Assembly: GCF_019976975.1 (NCBI RefSeq)
Contig: NZ_AP024630.1
Coordinates: forward strand, 4,588,001-4,652,000
Length of the DNA stretch: 64,000 bases
Source: Arthrobacter sp. NtRootA1
Lineage (GTDB): Bacteria; Actinomycetota; Actinomycetes; Actinomycetales; Micrococcaceae
Reading direction: 5' to 3'
The notes beneath the pieces were generated by a model. The model ran no database searches and had not been told where the DNA came from. It saw nothing but the letters and a program-made list of their open reading frames with translations. Both the position numbers and the translations under genes were made by a program. Positions 26,022 to 33,434 of the stretch are shown here, piece by piece; position 1 is the first letter of the stretch; each line of letters begins with the position of its first letter.

Positions 26022-26423
26022 TCAGCGATAGGTGCTGACGAACGGCTGGTTGGTCGGCACAATCTGCTTGCCGAGAGGCATCAGCGACACCGGGATCAGC
26101 TTCAGGTTGGCGATTGCCAGCGGAATACCGATGATGGTGATGGCCATGGCGAAAGCAGTGACCACGTGGCCGATCGCTATCCAGATACCCGCCACGAGCA
26201 ACCAAATCACGTTGCCCAGAAGTGCGAAGACACCCGTTCCGCCGGGCTTCTCCACCACCATCCGGCCAAACGGCCACAAGCAATAAGCGCCGATCCGGAA
26301 CGAAGCGATGCCCCAAGGAATGGTCACAATGAGCACGCAACAGATAATGCCTGCTGCGAAATAGCCCAATGCCAACCAGAAACCACCGAAGACCAGCCAA
26401 ATGATGTTGAGCAGCGTTTTCAT
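26022..26423 (-). CDS. YccF-domain inner-membrane protein
   Basis: 133 aa from ATG 26423, with AAGGGAG upstream; an in-frame ATG/GTG up to 26462 would add 13 residues. Two YccF repeats are seen, each a hydrophobic stretch with the LLNIIWLVFGGFWLALGYF and LGNVIWLLVAGIWIAIGHV patterns followed by PWGIASFRIG or PLAIANLKLI. Four membrane segments are likely. YccF proteins are widespread and small; their function is not established. It ends against the terminator shared with the ComB-like gene. Confidence 0.88.
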   Translation of the reverse strand: MKTLLNIIWLVFGGFWLALGYFAAGIICCVLIVTIPWGIASFRIGAYCLWPFGRMVVEKPGGTGVFALLGNVIWLLVAGIWIAIGHVVTAFAMAITIIGIPLAIANLKLIPVSLMPLGKQIVPTNQPFVSTYR

Positions 26424-26510
26424 AGTCTCAATTCTCCCTTGCCGGACCGACATTAAGCCCAAGGGTCTGCCCTGAATCGGCCCTGACTTTGATGACGTAT
26501 CAAGAGCGAT

Positions 26511-26960
26511 TTAGTCCAACAACGCGTCCAGCTTGTCGAACGAGGTTCCCCAGCCGTCCCGTGTCATTTCCACCCATTCTTCCGATGCGAAGGGGCCTTG
26601 GGTGAGATGCATCCGGGTGCGTCCATTGAGGTCTTCGAATTCGAGGTGCATTTCCTCGTACTCATGATCTGCGTCGGGAGCAGCCTTTGCTCTTGCCACC
26701 AACAGGGCAGGAGCGTCCAGCTCCGTGATGACAGCTTCGATGGGAGCTTCCTGCTCCCCCTCGTCGTCCGTCCATGCCATGACCACTTGCCAGATTCCGC
26801 CTACGCGGGGCTCCACGATGATCTTGTCGCGTGGCGCGTCCACTTCCACGGGCCCGAACCACTTGGTCAGCTGATCGGGGTCCATCCAGGCGTCGAAGAT
26901 CCGCTCACGCGGGGCGTCGAACTCGCGGATCATGGTCAGGGTGTGCTGTTCCGTGCTCAT
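26511..26960 (-). CDS. SRPBCC / AHSA1-type START-like protein
   Basis: 149 aa from ATG 26960, with AGGAG at 7 nt. The fold opens with the typical REFDAPRERIFDAWMDPDQLTKWFGP and closes with the helix EEWVEMTRDGWGTSFDKLDALL. Such single-domain proteins form a deep hydrophobic ligand pocket; the AHSA1 name comes from Hsp90 activators, but bacterial members are mostly of unknown ligand. It stands alone. A 12-bp tandem repeat lies in its upstream region. Confidence 0.87.
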   Translation of the reverse strand: MSTEQHTLTMIREFDAPRERIFDAWMDPDQLTKWFGPVEVDAPRDKIIVEPRVGGIWQVVMAWTDDEGEQEAPIEAVITELDAPALLVARAKAAPDADHEYEEMHLEFEDLNGRTRMHLTQGPFASEEWVEMTRDGWGTSFDKLDALLD

Positions 26961-26970
26961 TGCGTGGCTC

Positions 26971-27029
26971 CTGGTTCCGTGTGGTCCGTTGGCTTGGTTC
27001 CGTGTTTGGTTCCGTGTTTGGTTACGTGT
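26971..27029. repeat. 12-bp tandem repeat upstream of the AHSA1-type gene
   Basis: TTGGTTCCGTGT occurs at 26994-27005 and 27006-27017, and as TTGGTTACGTGT at 27018-27029; a fourth copy, CTGGTTCCGTGT, sits at 26971-26982. The array lies in the 5' region of the minus-strand gene starting at 26960. Confidence 0.85.
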
Positions 27030-27105
27030 GTAAAGTCCAGTGGCGTGTTCCAGTGAATCGTGTTGCCGTCAGCGAGTCCAGGCTGCCAGTGCCAAGTCGG
27101 ATGCT

Positions 27106-27218
27106 CTCTCACATCATCACCCGAATTGCCCAACCTTCTCTCACATCATGAACCCATCCAGGGTTTCCGGCTGCAGGACGTGAGAGAGGAACGCGCCAAA
27201 AGCCGTTGGATGTGAGAG
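27106..27218. repeat. Intergenic periodic palindrome (family B, copy 3)
   Basis: CTCTCAC at 27106 and 27138, then GTGAGAG at 27180 and 27212: both pairs are exactly 32 bp apart and the two halves face each other. It lies just beyond the stop of trpF, so it may also end that transcript. Confidence 0.82.
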
Positions 27219-27222
27219 AACG

Positions 27223-27819
27223 TCAGGCCTTTGCGGCTTCCACGAACGCGCGGATTTTCGCCAGGTCCTTTACTCCCCGGGACGCCTCCACACCTGAGGA
27301 AACGTCCACGCCCCAGGCATCCGCGGCAGCCGCAGCGAACGCAACGTTGCCGGGTTCGAGTCCGCCTGCGAGCAACCACTCCCGGCCGCCAAGTCCCTTC
27401 GCACGCACTGACCCGTAGTCCCAGGACTCTCCCGAACCCGGCACGGCTGCATCGATCAAGAGCAGATCCTCGCCCAGATCGCTGAACTGGTCCGGCGCGG
27501 CACCCATGGTGACGGCCCGGATGAGCCGCATCCCGGCGTCGTGCACTGTTTTGACGTCCTCGGCAGTCCGGGTGCCGTGCAGCTGAACCCAGGTGAGTCC
27601 TGCGGCGCGCGCAACAGAAACGGCGTCGGAGGCAGGCTCATGCCGGAAAACAGCCACAGCATTAACATGTGCGGGCACCAGCGGCAGCAGGATACGCACC
27701 TGGTCAGGACTGACTTCACGTGGGCTCGAAGTCAGCACGAAGCCGACCGCATCCGCGCCGGCGTCGACGGCGGAGCGCACGGATTCCGGCGTGCTCAAGC
27801 CGCACACTTTGACGAACAT
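27223..27819 (-). CDS. trpF: Phosphoribosylanthranilate isomerase
   Basis: 198 aa from ATG 27819, which has GGAGG at 6 nt; the open frame runs on to 27870 without a better start. TrpF converts phosphoribosylanthranilate to CdRP in tryptophan synthesis. The barrel begins with FVKVCGLSTPESV, where Cys is the catalytic base, and shows VQLHGTRTAEDV, LIDAAVPGSGESWDY with the catalytic Asp, and LAGGLEPGNV and GVDVSSGVEA at the phosphate site. Many actinobacteria lack TrpF and use the dual-purpose PriA; a stand-alone trpF outside a trp operon is therefore worth noting. Confidence 0.94.
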   Translation of the reverse strand: MFVKVCGLSTPESVRSAVDAGADAVGFVLTSSPREVSPDQVRILLPLVPAHVNAVAVFRHEPASDAVSVARAAGLTWVQLHGTRTAEDVKTVHDAGMRLIRAVTMGAAPDQFSDLGEDLLLIDAAVPGSGESWDYGSVRAKGLGGREWLLAGGLEPGNVAFAAAAADAWGVDVSSGVEASRGVKDLAKIRAFVEAAKA

Positions 27820-27916
27820 TCCGTGCCTCCAGCCGTATTCACAAACGTTTTCCACATATGACGTTAGCAAGCCGCAATGACAACGCAGAAGCTGTGTCCA
27901 CCACTAGGCTGGTCGG

Positions 27917-28546
27917 ATGGAGATCATCCGCTTTGCCGACATCCACCCCGAACCGTGGCGTAACGGAGGCGGGGTGACGCGCGAACTCGCCAGCCACCCG
28001 AAAGTCGCCTCGGCCCAGGACGGCGCCTGGGATTGGCGCGTCAGCATCGCCGATGTCTCCAAGGCCGGGGACTTCTCCAATTTTCCCGGCATGGAACGGG
28101 TCATCACCATCATTGACGGTGAGCTGCTGCTCCTGACCATCGACGGCGAAGAGCACCCGCTCGAGAAGTATCGTCCGTTCCGTTTCTCGGGAGAGGCAGC
28201 GTCGTCAGCCACGCTACCCACGGGGGATATCCGCGACCTCAACGTCATCGTTCGCGCCAGCGCGTTCAAGGGGTACACGTCCATCGTCGAGATCTCCAAG
28301 AAACGCGCACACCCCGTGTTCGAGGGACAGTTGGCCGTCCTCCTGGAAGGCAAGGCGACGGTTTCGCCTGGGGCAGATCTGGAGGACGAGTCCGACGGCG
28401 CCAGCCCGACTCCCAGCGCGGCCGAGCCGGTGGAGCTGAACCGCTACGACGCCGTGGTGGGCTCGGATACACGGAGCCCCGAGATCTCGGGCCGGGGTTT
28501 TGTTGCCGTGATATCCATCGACAAAGTGGACTCCCCAAACGCCTAA
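27917..28546 (+). CDS. HutD/Ves family cupin-like protein
   Basis: 209 aa. TAGGCT (27905-27910) is 6 nt before the ATG, so the transcript is likely leaderless. The HutD pattern is clear: the start MEIIRFADIHPEPWRNGGG, then DWRVSIADVSKAGDFSNFPG and RVITIIDGELLLL. HutD proteins are bicupins often found with histidine-utilisation genes but without known catalytic role. A Ser/Pro/Glu-rich insert (about 155-175) interrupts the second half. No hut genes are nearby. Confidence 0.87.
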   Translation: MEIIRFADIHPEPWRNGGGVTRELASHPKVASAQDGAWDWRVSIADVSKAGDFSNFPGMERVITIIDGELLLLTIDGEEHPLEKYRPFRFSGEAASSATLPTGDIRDLNVIVRASAFKGYTSIVEISKKRAHPVFEGQLAVLLEGKATVSPGADLEDESDGASPTPSAAEPVELNRYDAVVGSDTRSPEISGRGFVAVISIDKVDSPNA

Positions 28547-28626
28547 GACTGGTGACTTTCGCCACCCAAAGTGGCCACGGTCTGCAGGAGTTGCTAGCCT
28601 GAAATGAAGGTTCCGTTCTGGAGCCT

Positions 28627-28673
28627 CCGGACGACGGTTCAGTACCCGGCACGCGACAAGACTGGCCAAAGGA
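28627..28673 (+). ncRNA. Guanidine-III (ykkC-III) riboswitch before the SMR exporter pair
   Basis: The segment holds the three conserved blocks of the guanidine-III class in order: CCGGACGA (28627-28634), GTACCCGG (28642-28649) and GACAAGAC (28655-28662). CCGG in the first block can pair with CCGG in the second, and CAGT (28640-28643) with ACTG (28661-28664), as required for the class H-type pseudoknot. The SD-like AAAGGA (28668-28673) follows at once, 6 nt before the start at 28680, so ligand binding would act on ribosome access. The genes below encode SMR exporters of the guanidinium (Gdx) type, which fits exactly. Confidence 0.88.
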
Positions 28674-28679
28674 TCTGTC

Positions 28680-28994
28680 ATGTCGTGGTTAATTCTCATT
28701 CTCTCCGGAGCCCTTGAGGCCGTTTGGGCCGCTGCACTTCACCGATCAAAGGGCTTCCGCAAGCCAGTCCCCACCGTTATTTTCCTGGTCAGCGTCGTCG
28801 CCAGCACCGCCGGACTCGCGATCGCCATGCAATCCATTCCCACGGGTACGGCGTATGCGGTGTGGGTGGGTGTCGGCGTCGTCCTGACGTCGGCTTACGC
28901 CATGGTCACCAAGGTGGAACGCGCGACGACGGCCCGGTTGCTGCTGCTCGCAGGTATCGGCGCGTGCGTGGTTGGCCTGAAGGTGGTGGCGTAG
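28680..28994 (+). CDS. SMR-family guanidinium exporter subunit 1
   Basis: 104 aa, four membrane segments. MSWLILILSGALEAVWAAAL includes the essential Glu13 of SMR proteins, and the Gdx-type signature HRSKGF and the stretch GTAYAVWVGVG follow. It lies directly under a guanidine-III riboswitch, so expression should rise when guanidinium accumulates. In relatives, Gdx proteins export guanidinium with proton antiport, and paired genes of this kind form heterodimers. The second subunit gene begins 2 bp after this stop. Confidence 0.92.
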   Translation: MSWLILILSGALEAVWAAALHRSKGFRKPVPTVIFLVSVVASTAGLAIAMQSIPTGTAYAVWVGVGVVLTSAYAMVTKVERATTARLLLLAGIGACVVGLKVVA

Positions 28995-28996
28995 CC

Positions 28997-29383
28997 ATGG
29001 CCGCAACAACCACCACGACCCAGAACTCTGCGAAGAACGGCGTCTTCTGGCTGGTTCTCCTTGCTTCAGCCGTCCTCGAAGCCGTGTGGGCCACTGCTCT
29101 GGGACTCTCCAACGGCTTCACCCAGTTGATTCCCACATTGGTATTCGCGGTGACAGCAGCATTGAGCATGCTCGGACTCGGGATCGCCGTGAAACGAATC
29201 CCCTTGGGCACTGCATACGCGGTATGGGTTGGAATCGGCGCGGCGCTCACTGTTGGCTGGGCCATGCTCAGCGGCGTCGAACCCGCGAGTCCGTTGAAGC
29301 TGCTCTTCATCGCCGGAATCGTGGGTTGCGCTGCAGGTTTGAAGGCGCTGCCGTCCGACAACCCCCAGGCGCCCGCTGAGTAG
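28997..29383 (+). CDS. SMR-family guanidinium exporter subunit 2
   Basis: 128 aa from ATG 28997, 2 bp after the first SMR gene. The core FWLVLLASAVLEAVWATAL again carries the membrane Glu, LSNGFTQLIPTL is the Gdx-like loop, and GTAYAVWVGIG matches subunit 1. It has an extra N-terminal arm of about 16 Thr/Asn-rich residues and a 10-residue polar tail. Two adjacent, unequal SMR genes usually give an antiparallel heterodimer. Both are under the guanidine-III riboswitch. A family C palindrome follows. Confidence 0.91.
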   Translation: MAATTTTTQNSAKNGVFWLVLLASAVLEAVWATALGLSNGFTQLIPTLVFAVTAALSMLGLGIAVKRIPLGTAYAVWVGIGAALTVGWAMLSGVEPASPLKLLFIAGIVGCAAGLKALPSDNPQAPAE

Positions 29384-29397
29384 ACGGCACTCCTCCA

Positions 29398-29512
29398 CGC
29401 TCCTTCCCAGTTGCCTCCCCCGGCACCCCTCGTCCAGCGGCAGAAACCCCGAAATCACAGGGGCGGGCATGCAGGCGTGCCGGGTGCTATCCGGACCAAC
29501 TGGGAAGGAGCG
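29398..29512. repeat. Long intergenic palindrome (family C, copy 2)
   Basis: CGCTCCTTCCCAGTTG (29398-29413) is perfectly inverted as CAACTGGGAAGGAGCG (29497-29512). The arms match those at 24200-24297, but the inner sequence is unrelated. It follows the SMR pair and precedes the aldo/keto reductase gene by about 100 bp. Confidence 0.9.
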
Positions 29513-29610
29513 TCGGCCACACCCGAAGAACCAGCAGGAATACCAAAGCCCGCGGCGGAGTTCACGCCACCAAAGGGCACTTCGAATACCAACACGCATG
29601 GGAGAAGTTC

Positions 29611-30618
29611 ATGACTGCAGTTCAACTCGGCGATGGCCTTACTGTCGGCCCCCTTGGCTTTGGCGGCATGGCCCTGACACCGGTCTATGGGGGAATCGAC
29701 CCCGCTGAAGCCCTGCAAACCCTTAGGCATGCGGTGGATGCGGGAATCACTTTCATCGACACCGCAGATGTTTACGGCGCCGGAAGCAACGAGGAGTTGG
29801 TGGGGCAGCTCCTGAAAGGCCGGCGTGACGAGATCCAGCTGGCAACAAAATTCGGAATAGAGGGCAACGCCGCGAACGGCTACACGGGAGTTCGCGGCGA
29901 TGCGCCCTACGTCAGGCAGGCGGCAGAAGCTAGCCTCCGCCGCCTGGACACTGACGTGATTGACCTCTACTACCTGCACCGCCGTGACCTCCGCGTTCCG
30001 ATAGTGGAAACCGTGGAGGCCATGGCGGAGCTGGTCCGAGAGGGCAAGGTTCGGCACCTGGGACTGTCTGAGGTGACAGCCGAGGAGCTTCGGCAGGCCA
30101 ACGCCGTCCATCCCATTGCCGCGGTCCAAAGTGAATGGTCAATCTGGAGCAGGGATGTTGAGCAAAACGTTGTTCCTGCAGCGAAGGAACTCGGCGTCGG
30201 CTTTGTGCCTTATTCGCCGCTCGGCCGAGGGTTCCTCACGGGAACCATTAGCGCGAGCGACTTGGGCGAAAACGACTTCCGCCACAAGATTCCCCGCTTT
30301 GATGGCGAGGCCCTCGATGCGAACCAGGCCGTCGTGGCCGCGGTTCGCGAGGTAGCCGATGACCTGGGTGCAACTCCTGCCCAGGTAGCACTGGCTTGGC
30401 TGTTCGCCCAAGGCAAGCGCCTTGGGCTGCCGGTGGTCCCCATCCCCGGTACGCGCAAAACGCACCGCATCGACGAGAACCTTCGCGCGCTGTCCCTGCA
30501 ACTGGGAAGTGCGCAACTTGAGGTGCTCGACCAAGCCGCGGACGCCGTCGTCGGTTCGCGTTCTGCCGATCCCAACTGGGTGTCACAAGGCCGCGAAGCC
30601 AACACGACCACTGCATAG
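29611..30618 (+). CDS. Aldo/keto reductase
   Basis: 335 aa from ATG 29611 with GGGAGAAG upstream. The barrel shows the catalytic set: the Asp and Tyr in FIDTADVYGAG, the Lys in LATKFGI, and a His in YYLHRRD. The phosphate-binding C-terminal segment is PIPGTRKTHRIDENL. LGFGGMALTPVYGG at the start places it with the YajO/PhdYhb-like NADPH-dependent reductases (AKR11-13 type). Substrate unknown. The stop TAG is part of the -10-like box of the following gene. Confidence 0.92.
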   Translation: MTAVQLGDGLTVGPLGFGGMALTPVYGGIDPAEALQTLRHAVDAGITFIDTADVYGAGSNEELVGQLLKGRRDEIQLATKFGIEGNAANGYTGVRGDAPYVRQAAEASLRRLDTDVIDLYYLHRRDLRVPIVETVEAMAELVREGKVRHLGLSEVTAEELRQANAVHPIAAVQSEWSIWSRDVEQNVVPAAKELGVGFVPYSPLGRGFLTGTISASDLGENDFRHKIPRFDGEALDANQAVVAAVREVADDLGATPAQVALAWLFAQGKRLGLPVVPIPGTRKTHRIDENLRALSLQLGSAQLEVLDQAADAVVGSRSADPNWVSQGREANTTTA

Positions 30619-30627
30619 ACTGAGCCG

Positions 30628-31278
30628 ATGGATTCGCTTATTCACTCATCGCGTGACGTCACCATCCGGAGCATCTCCGTCAGCGAGATGAACAACAACG
30701 TGTACCTGTTGACCTCGAAGTCCACAGGCGTGCAGCTGTTGATCGACGCCGCCGACGACCTTCCAGCCATTCAGCAACTCCTGAAGGACAGCGAAACGGA
30801 TACTTCCGAAGTGCCGAAGCTCGTCCGAATCGCCACCACCCACCAGCACTGGGACCACATCCGCGCCTTGGGTGAGCTGGTGTCAGCTACGGGCGCCAGC
30901 ACTTCTGCAGGAGCGGACGACGCCGATGCGCTGCCAGTTCCGGTAGATGTCCGGCTTGGTCACGGCGACGTCGAGCGGTTCGGCGACTTCGAGATCACGG
31001 CGGTCCACTTGCGCGGACACACCCCTGGCTCGATTGCTTTCGTTTACCAGGATCCGGATGGGCCCGCCCACATTTTCAGTGGGGACTCGTTGTTTCCCGG
31101 AGGCGTCGGCAAAACACAGGGCGATCCTTCACGTTTCACTTCACTATTGAACGACGTGAAAGAGCGGCTGTGCGACGCCTACCCGGACGAGACCGTGGTG
31201 CACCCGGGCCATGGATTGCCCACGACCCTCGGAGCCGAGCGGCCACACCTTGAGGAGTGGCGCGCCCGCGGCTGGTGA
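30628..31278 (+). CDS. MBL-fold metallo-hydrolase (glyoxalase II-like)
   Basis: 216 aa. TAGACT (30616-30621), which begins with the stop codon of the aldo/keto reductase, lies 6 nt before the ATG; a leaderless transcript is likely in addition to read-through. The metal-binding motif is THQHWDHI (HxHxDH), with HLRGHTPGS, GDSLFPGGVG and HPGHG for the other ligands. Such enzymes hydrolyse thioesters, phosphodiesters or lactones in the cytosol; the substrate is not evident. It converges on the helicase gene 19 bp away. Confidence 0.88.
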   Translation: MDSLIHSSRDVTIRSISVSEMNNNVYLLTSKSTGVQLLIDAADDLPAIQQLLKDSETDTSEVPKLVRIATTHQHWDHIRALGELVSATGASTSAGADDADALPVPVDVRLGHGDVERFGDFEITAVHLRGHTPGSIAFVYQDPDGPAHIFSGDSLFPGGVGKTQGDPSRFTSLLNDVKERLCDAYPDETVVHPGHGLPTTLGAERPHLEEWRARGW

Positions 31279-31297
31279 GCCCCGCCGGGACCGCGCG

Positions 31298-33043
31298 TTA
31301 GCGGCCGCGACGCTCGTTCGAAGCCGGAGCGGATGCACGGCGAGGACCGCTGCGTGCCGGACGACCGGCGCCGGAGCCCCCGCGAGCTGAGTTGCCGGAG
31401 GCACCCGAACCGTAGGATCCGCCGGATGTAGCGCCCGTTGCCGAGGACCAAACAGCCTTGTTTCCGCCAGTACGGGTGCTCGTGGTGGAAGCCGTGCGCG
31501 GGGCCGAAGCTGATCGCTGGCCACCGGTAGCAGCACGCTGGCCCGAAGCCGGACGACCACTGCGGCCGCCCTGACCCTGCGAGCCGGGAACGTCGTTGCG
31601 GTGAGTGGCACCAGCCTTGCCGCGACCACGTGGGCTGCGGGCGACGTCGTCGTTCATTGCTGCGCGACGATCGGCGCGGTTGATGTCGGTGCGAACCGGC
31701 TCAGCTGCCACCTTGCCGCGTCCGCCGCGACCACCACGGCCACCCGCGGTGGGTGCAGCCTGGCCGCCCGTACGGCGTGCGCGCTTGCGCTGGGCGTTGG
31801 CGCCAGTGGACGTGCCGCCGCCCTGCGGGGCTTTCGCCGCGAGGAGCGCTGCACGGGTGCGGGGATCAACCTTGTCAGCGATGTCGCCCACGAGTTCGGC
31901 GACCAACGGCGAGTTGGCAGTGACGCGCTCGAACGATACGTCGACGCCGGCAGCCTTCATGAGCTTCTTGACGTCGCTCTGCTGCTCCGGGAGCGTCAGC
32001 GTGACAACTGTGCCATCGGAGCCAGCACGGGCCGTGCGGCCTGAGCGGTGGAGGTACGCCTTGTGCTCTGTGGGCGGATCAACGTGGATGACGAGTTCGA
32101 CGTCATCCACGTGCACGCCGCGGGCTGCGACGTCGGTTGCCACCAGGACGCGAACGTCGCCGTTGGAGAACTCGGCCAAGTTGCGGTCGCGGGCGTTCTG
32201 CGACAGGTTGCCGTGAAGGTCGACGGCGGGGATGCCGGCGTCCGTGAGGGTCTTGGCAAGTTTGCGGGCGTGGTGCTTGGTCCGCATGAAGAGGACGCGG
32301 CGGCCAGCGCCGGAGGCCAGTTCGACGATGAGCTGCTTCTTGACGGTCTGATCGTTAACTACCAGGACGTGGTGTTCCATAGTGGTGACGGCAGCCTGCG
32401 GGTCATCCACGGAGTGCGTCAGCGGGTTGGAGAGGTAACGGTTGACCAGCTTGTCAACACCGTTGTCCAACGTCGCGGAGAAGAGCAGTCGCTGACCCTG
32501 CGTGGGGGTCATGTCCATGAGCTTCTTGACTACCGGAAGGAAGCCGAGGTCAGCCATGTGATCTGCCTCGTCCAGCACGGTGACCTCAACGGCTTCGAGG
32601 GTCAGGATGCGCTGGCGGATCAGGTCTTCGAGGCGGCCCGGGCAGGCGATGACGATGTCGACGCCGGCGCGCAGCGCCTTTTCCTGGCGCGCCTGGGAAA
32701 TGCCGCCGTAGATCACCGTGGTGTTCAGGCCCATGGCCTTGGCCAGCGGCTCGATCGTGGCGTTGATCTGGGTTGCAAGTTCACGCGTCGGAGCAAGGAC
32801 GAGGCCCATGGGGCGGCCCGGCTTGCGGAAGTGCTTGGCTTCACGCTCGGCCAGACGGGCCACAAGAGGGATGGCGAAAGCGATGGTCTTGCCGGAGCCG
32901 GTGCGGCCTCGGCCCAGGACGTCGCGGCCTGCGAGCGTATCGGGGAGGGTCTTCACCTGGATGGGGAATGCCTCTTCGATGCCGTCTGCGGCGAGGGAAT
33001 CAGCAATAGCCTTGGGCGTGCCAAGGGCAGCAAAAGTAGTCAT
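31298..33043 (-). CDS. DEAD-box RNA helicase (RhlE-like) with RG-rich tail
   Basis: 581 aa from ATG 33043. Helicase motifs: FPIQ (Q motif), GRTGSGKT, APTRELA, GGISQ, DEADHM (DEAD-type), SATLD, and the C-terminal VATDVAARGVHVDDV and HRSGRTARAG. From about residue 415 the tail is a low-complexity Gly/Arg/Ser/Ala-rich segment (RGGRGGRGK, SGASGNSARGG), typical of RNA-binding tails that aid condensation at low temperature. A leader of roughly 230 nt with stem-loops precedes the gene, consistent with cold or translation-linked control. Confidence 0.94.
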   Translation of the reverse strand: MTTFAALGTPKAIADSLAADGIEEAFPIQVKTLPDTLAGRDVLGRGRTGSGKTIAFAIPLVARLAEREAKHFRKPGRPMGLVLAPTRELATQINATIEPLAKAMGLNTTVIYGGISQARQEKALRAGVDIVIACPGRLEDLIRQRILTLEAVEVTVLDEADHMADLGFLPVVKKLMDMTPTQGQRLLFSATLDNGVDKLVNRYLSNPLTHSVDDPQAAVTTMEHHVLVVNDQTVKKQLIVELASGAGRRVLFMRTKHHARKLAKTLTDAGIPAVDLHGNLSQNARDRNLAEFSNGDVRVLVATDVAARGVHVDDVELVIHVDPPTEHKAYLHRSGRTARAGSDGTVVTLTLPEQQSDVKKLMKAAGVDVSFERVTANSPLVAELVGDIADKVDPRTRAALLAAKAPQGGGTSTGANAQRKRARRTGGQAAPTAGGRGGRGGRGKVAAEPVRTDINRADRRAAMNDDVARSPRGRGKAGATHRNDVPGSQGQGGRSGRPASGQRAATGGQRSASAPRTASTTSTRTGGNKAVWSSATGATSGGSYGSGASGNSARGGSGAGRPARSGPRRASAPASNERRGR

Positions 33044-33208
33044 GTACTTATGTCTTTCGGGCGGTGTCCAGTTGCGGACATCGGCCCCCGACGCCGGTTG
33101 GGCCAGGGGTTCGCCGAGGAAAAGTCAGGTGGTCTACCGGTTCACTGCTGGAGCGTTGGCCGGGACCAAATGGAAGCGTTCATCGACGCAGGATGTGCCT
33201 CTCACATG

Positions 33209-33282
33209 AAAAATGCCCCGTCACGTGGCCTTTTGGGCCACCTGCTTCAGGGCGTCACCGCACATCAAGTGTTCCCATTCTA
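33209..33282 (-). promoter_or_regulatory. Leader of the RNA-helicase gene with terminator-like hairpin
   Basis: On the minus strand TAGAAT (33282-33277) is a good -10 box. Just after it, GGTGGCC-CAAAA-GGCCAC and outer GCCC/GGGC arms (33253-33215) lead into ATTTTTC (33214-33208). The hairpin is early in the leader and could act as an attenuator. About 165 nt more precede the start codon. Confidence 0.55.
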
Positions 33283-33297
33283 GCAGTGTTCGGCGTC

Positions 33298-33326
33298 CAG
33301 CCCTGCATCGGGCTGGTGCAGGGCTG
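33298..33326 (-). terminator. Hairpin after the MFS exporter gene
   Basis: CAGCCCTGCA (33298-33307) and TGCAGGGCTG (33317-33326) form a perfect 10-bp stem with a 9-nt loop, about 110 bp beyond the MFS stop. No T run follows. The surrounding stretch (33327-33434) holds no gene. Confidence 0.65.
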
Positions 33327-33434
33327 CGTTGCGTGGCCCGGATTGCGTGCTTCCGGGCCCAAATAGCGCGCAGAGCAGGCCCCACAAGTCGAACGGACCG
33401 CCGCAGTCGGCCGGCACACCAACCTGGCGTCGGG

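Noticed and set aside
28680-29383. EmrE-type multidrug exporter annotation for the SMR pair
   Set aside because: The guanidine-III riboswitch and Gdx-like signatures make a guanidinium exporter the better call; drug export cannot be excluded.
32048-33283. Plus-strand open frame of 411 residues opposite the DEAD-box helicase
   Set aside because: Shadow of the helicase gene; no recognisable motifs of its own.
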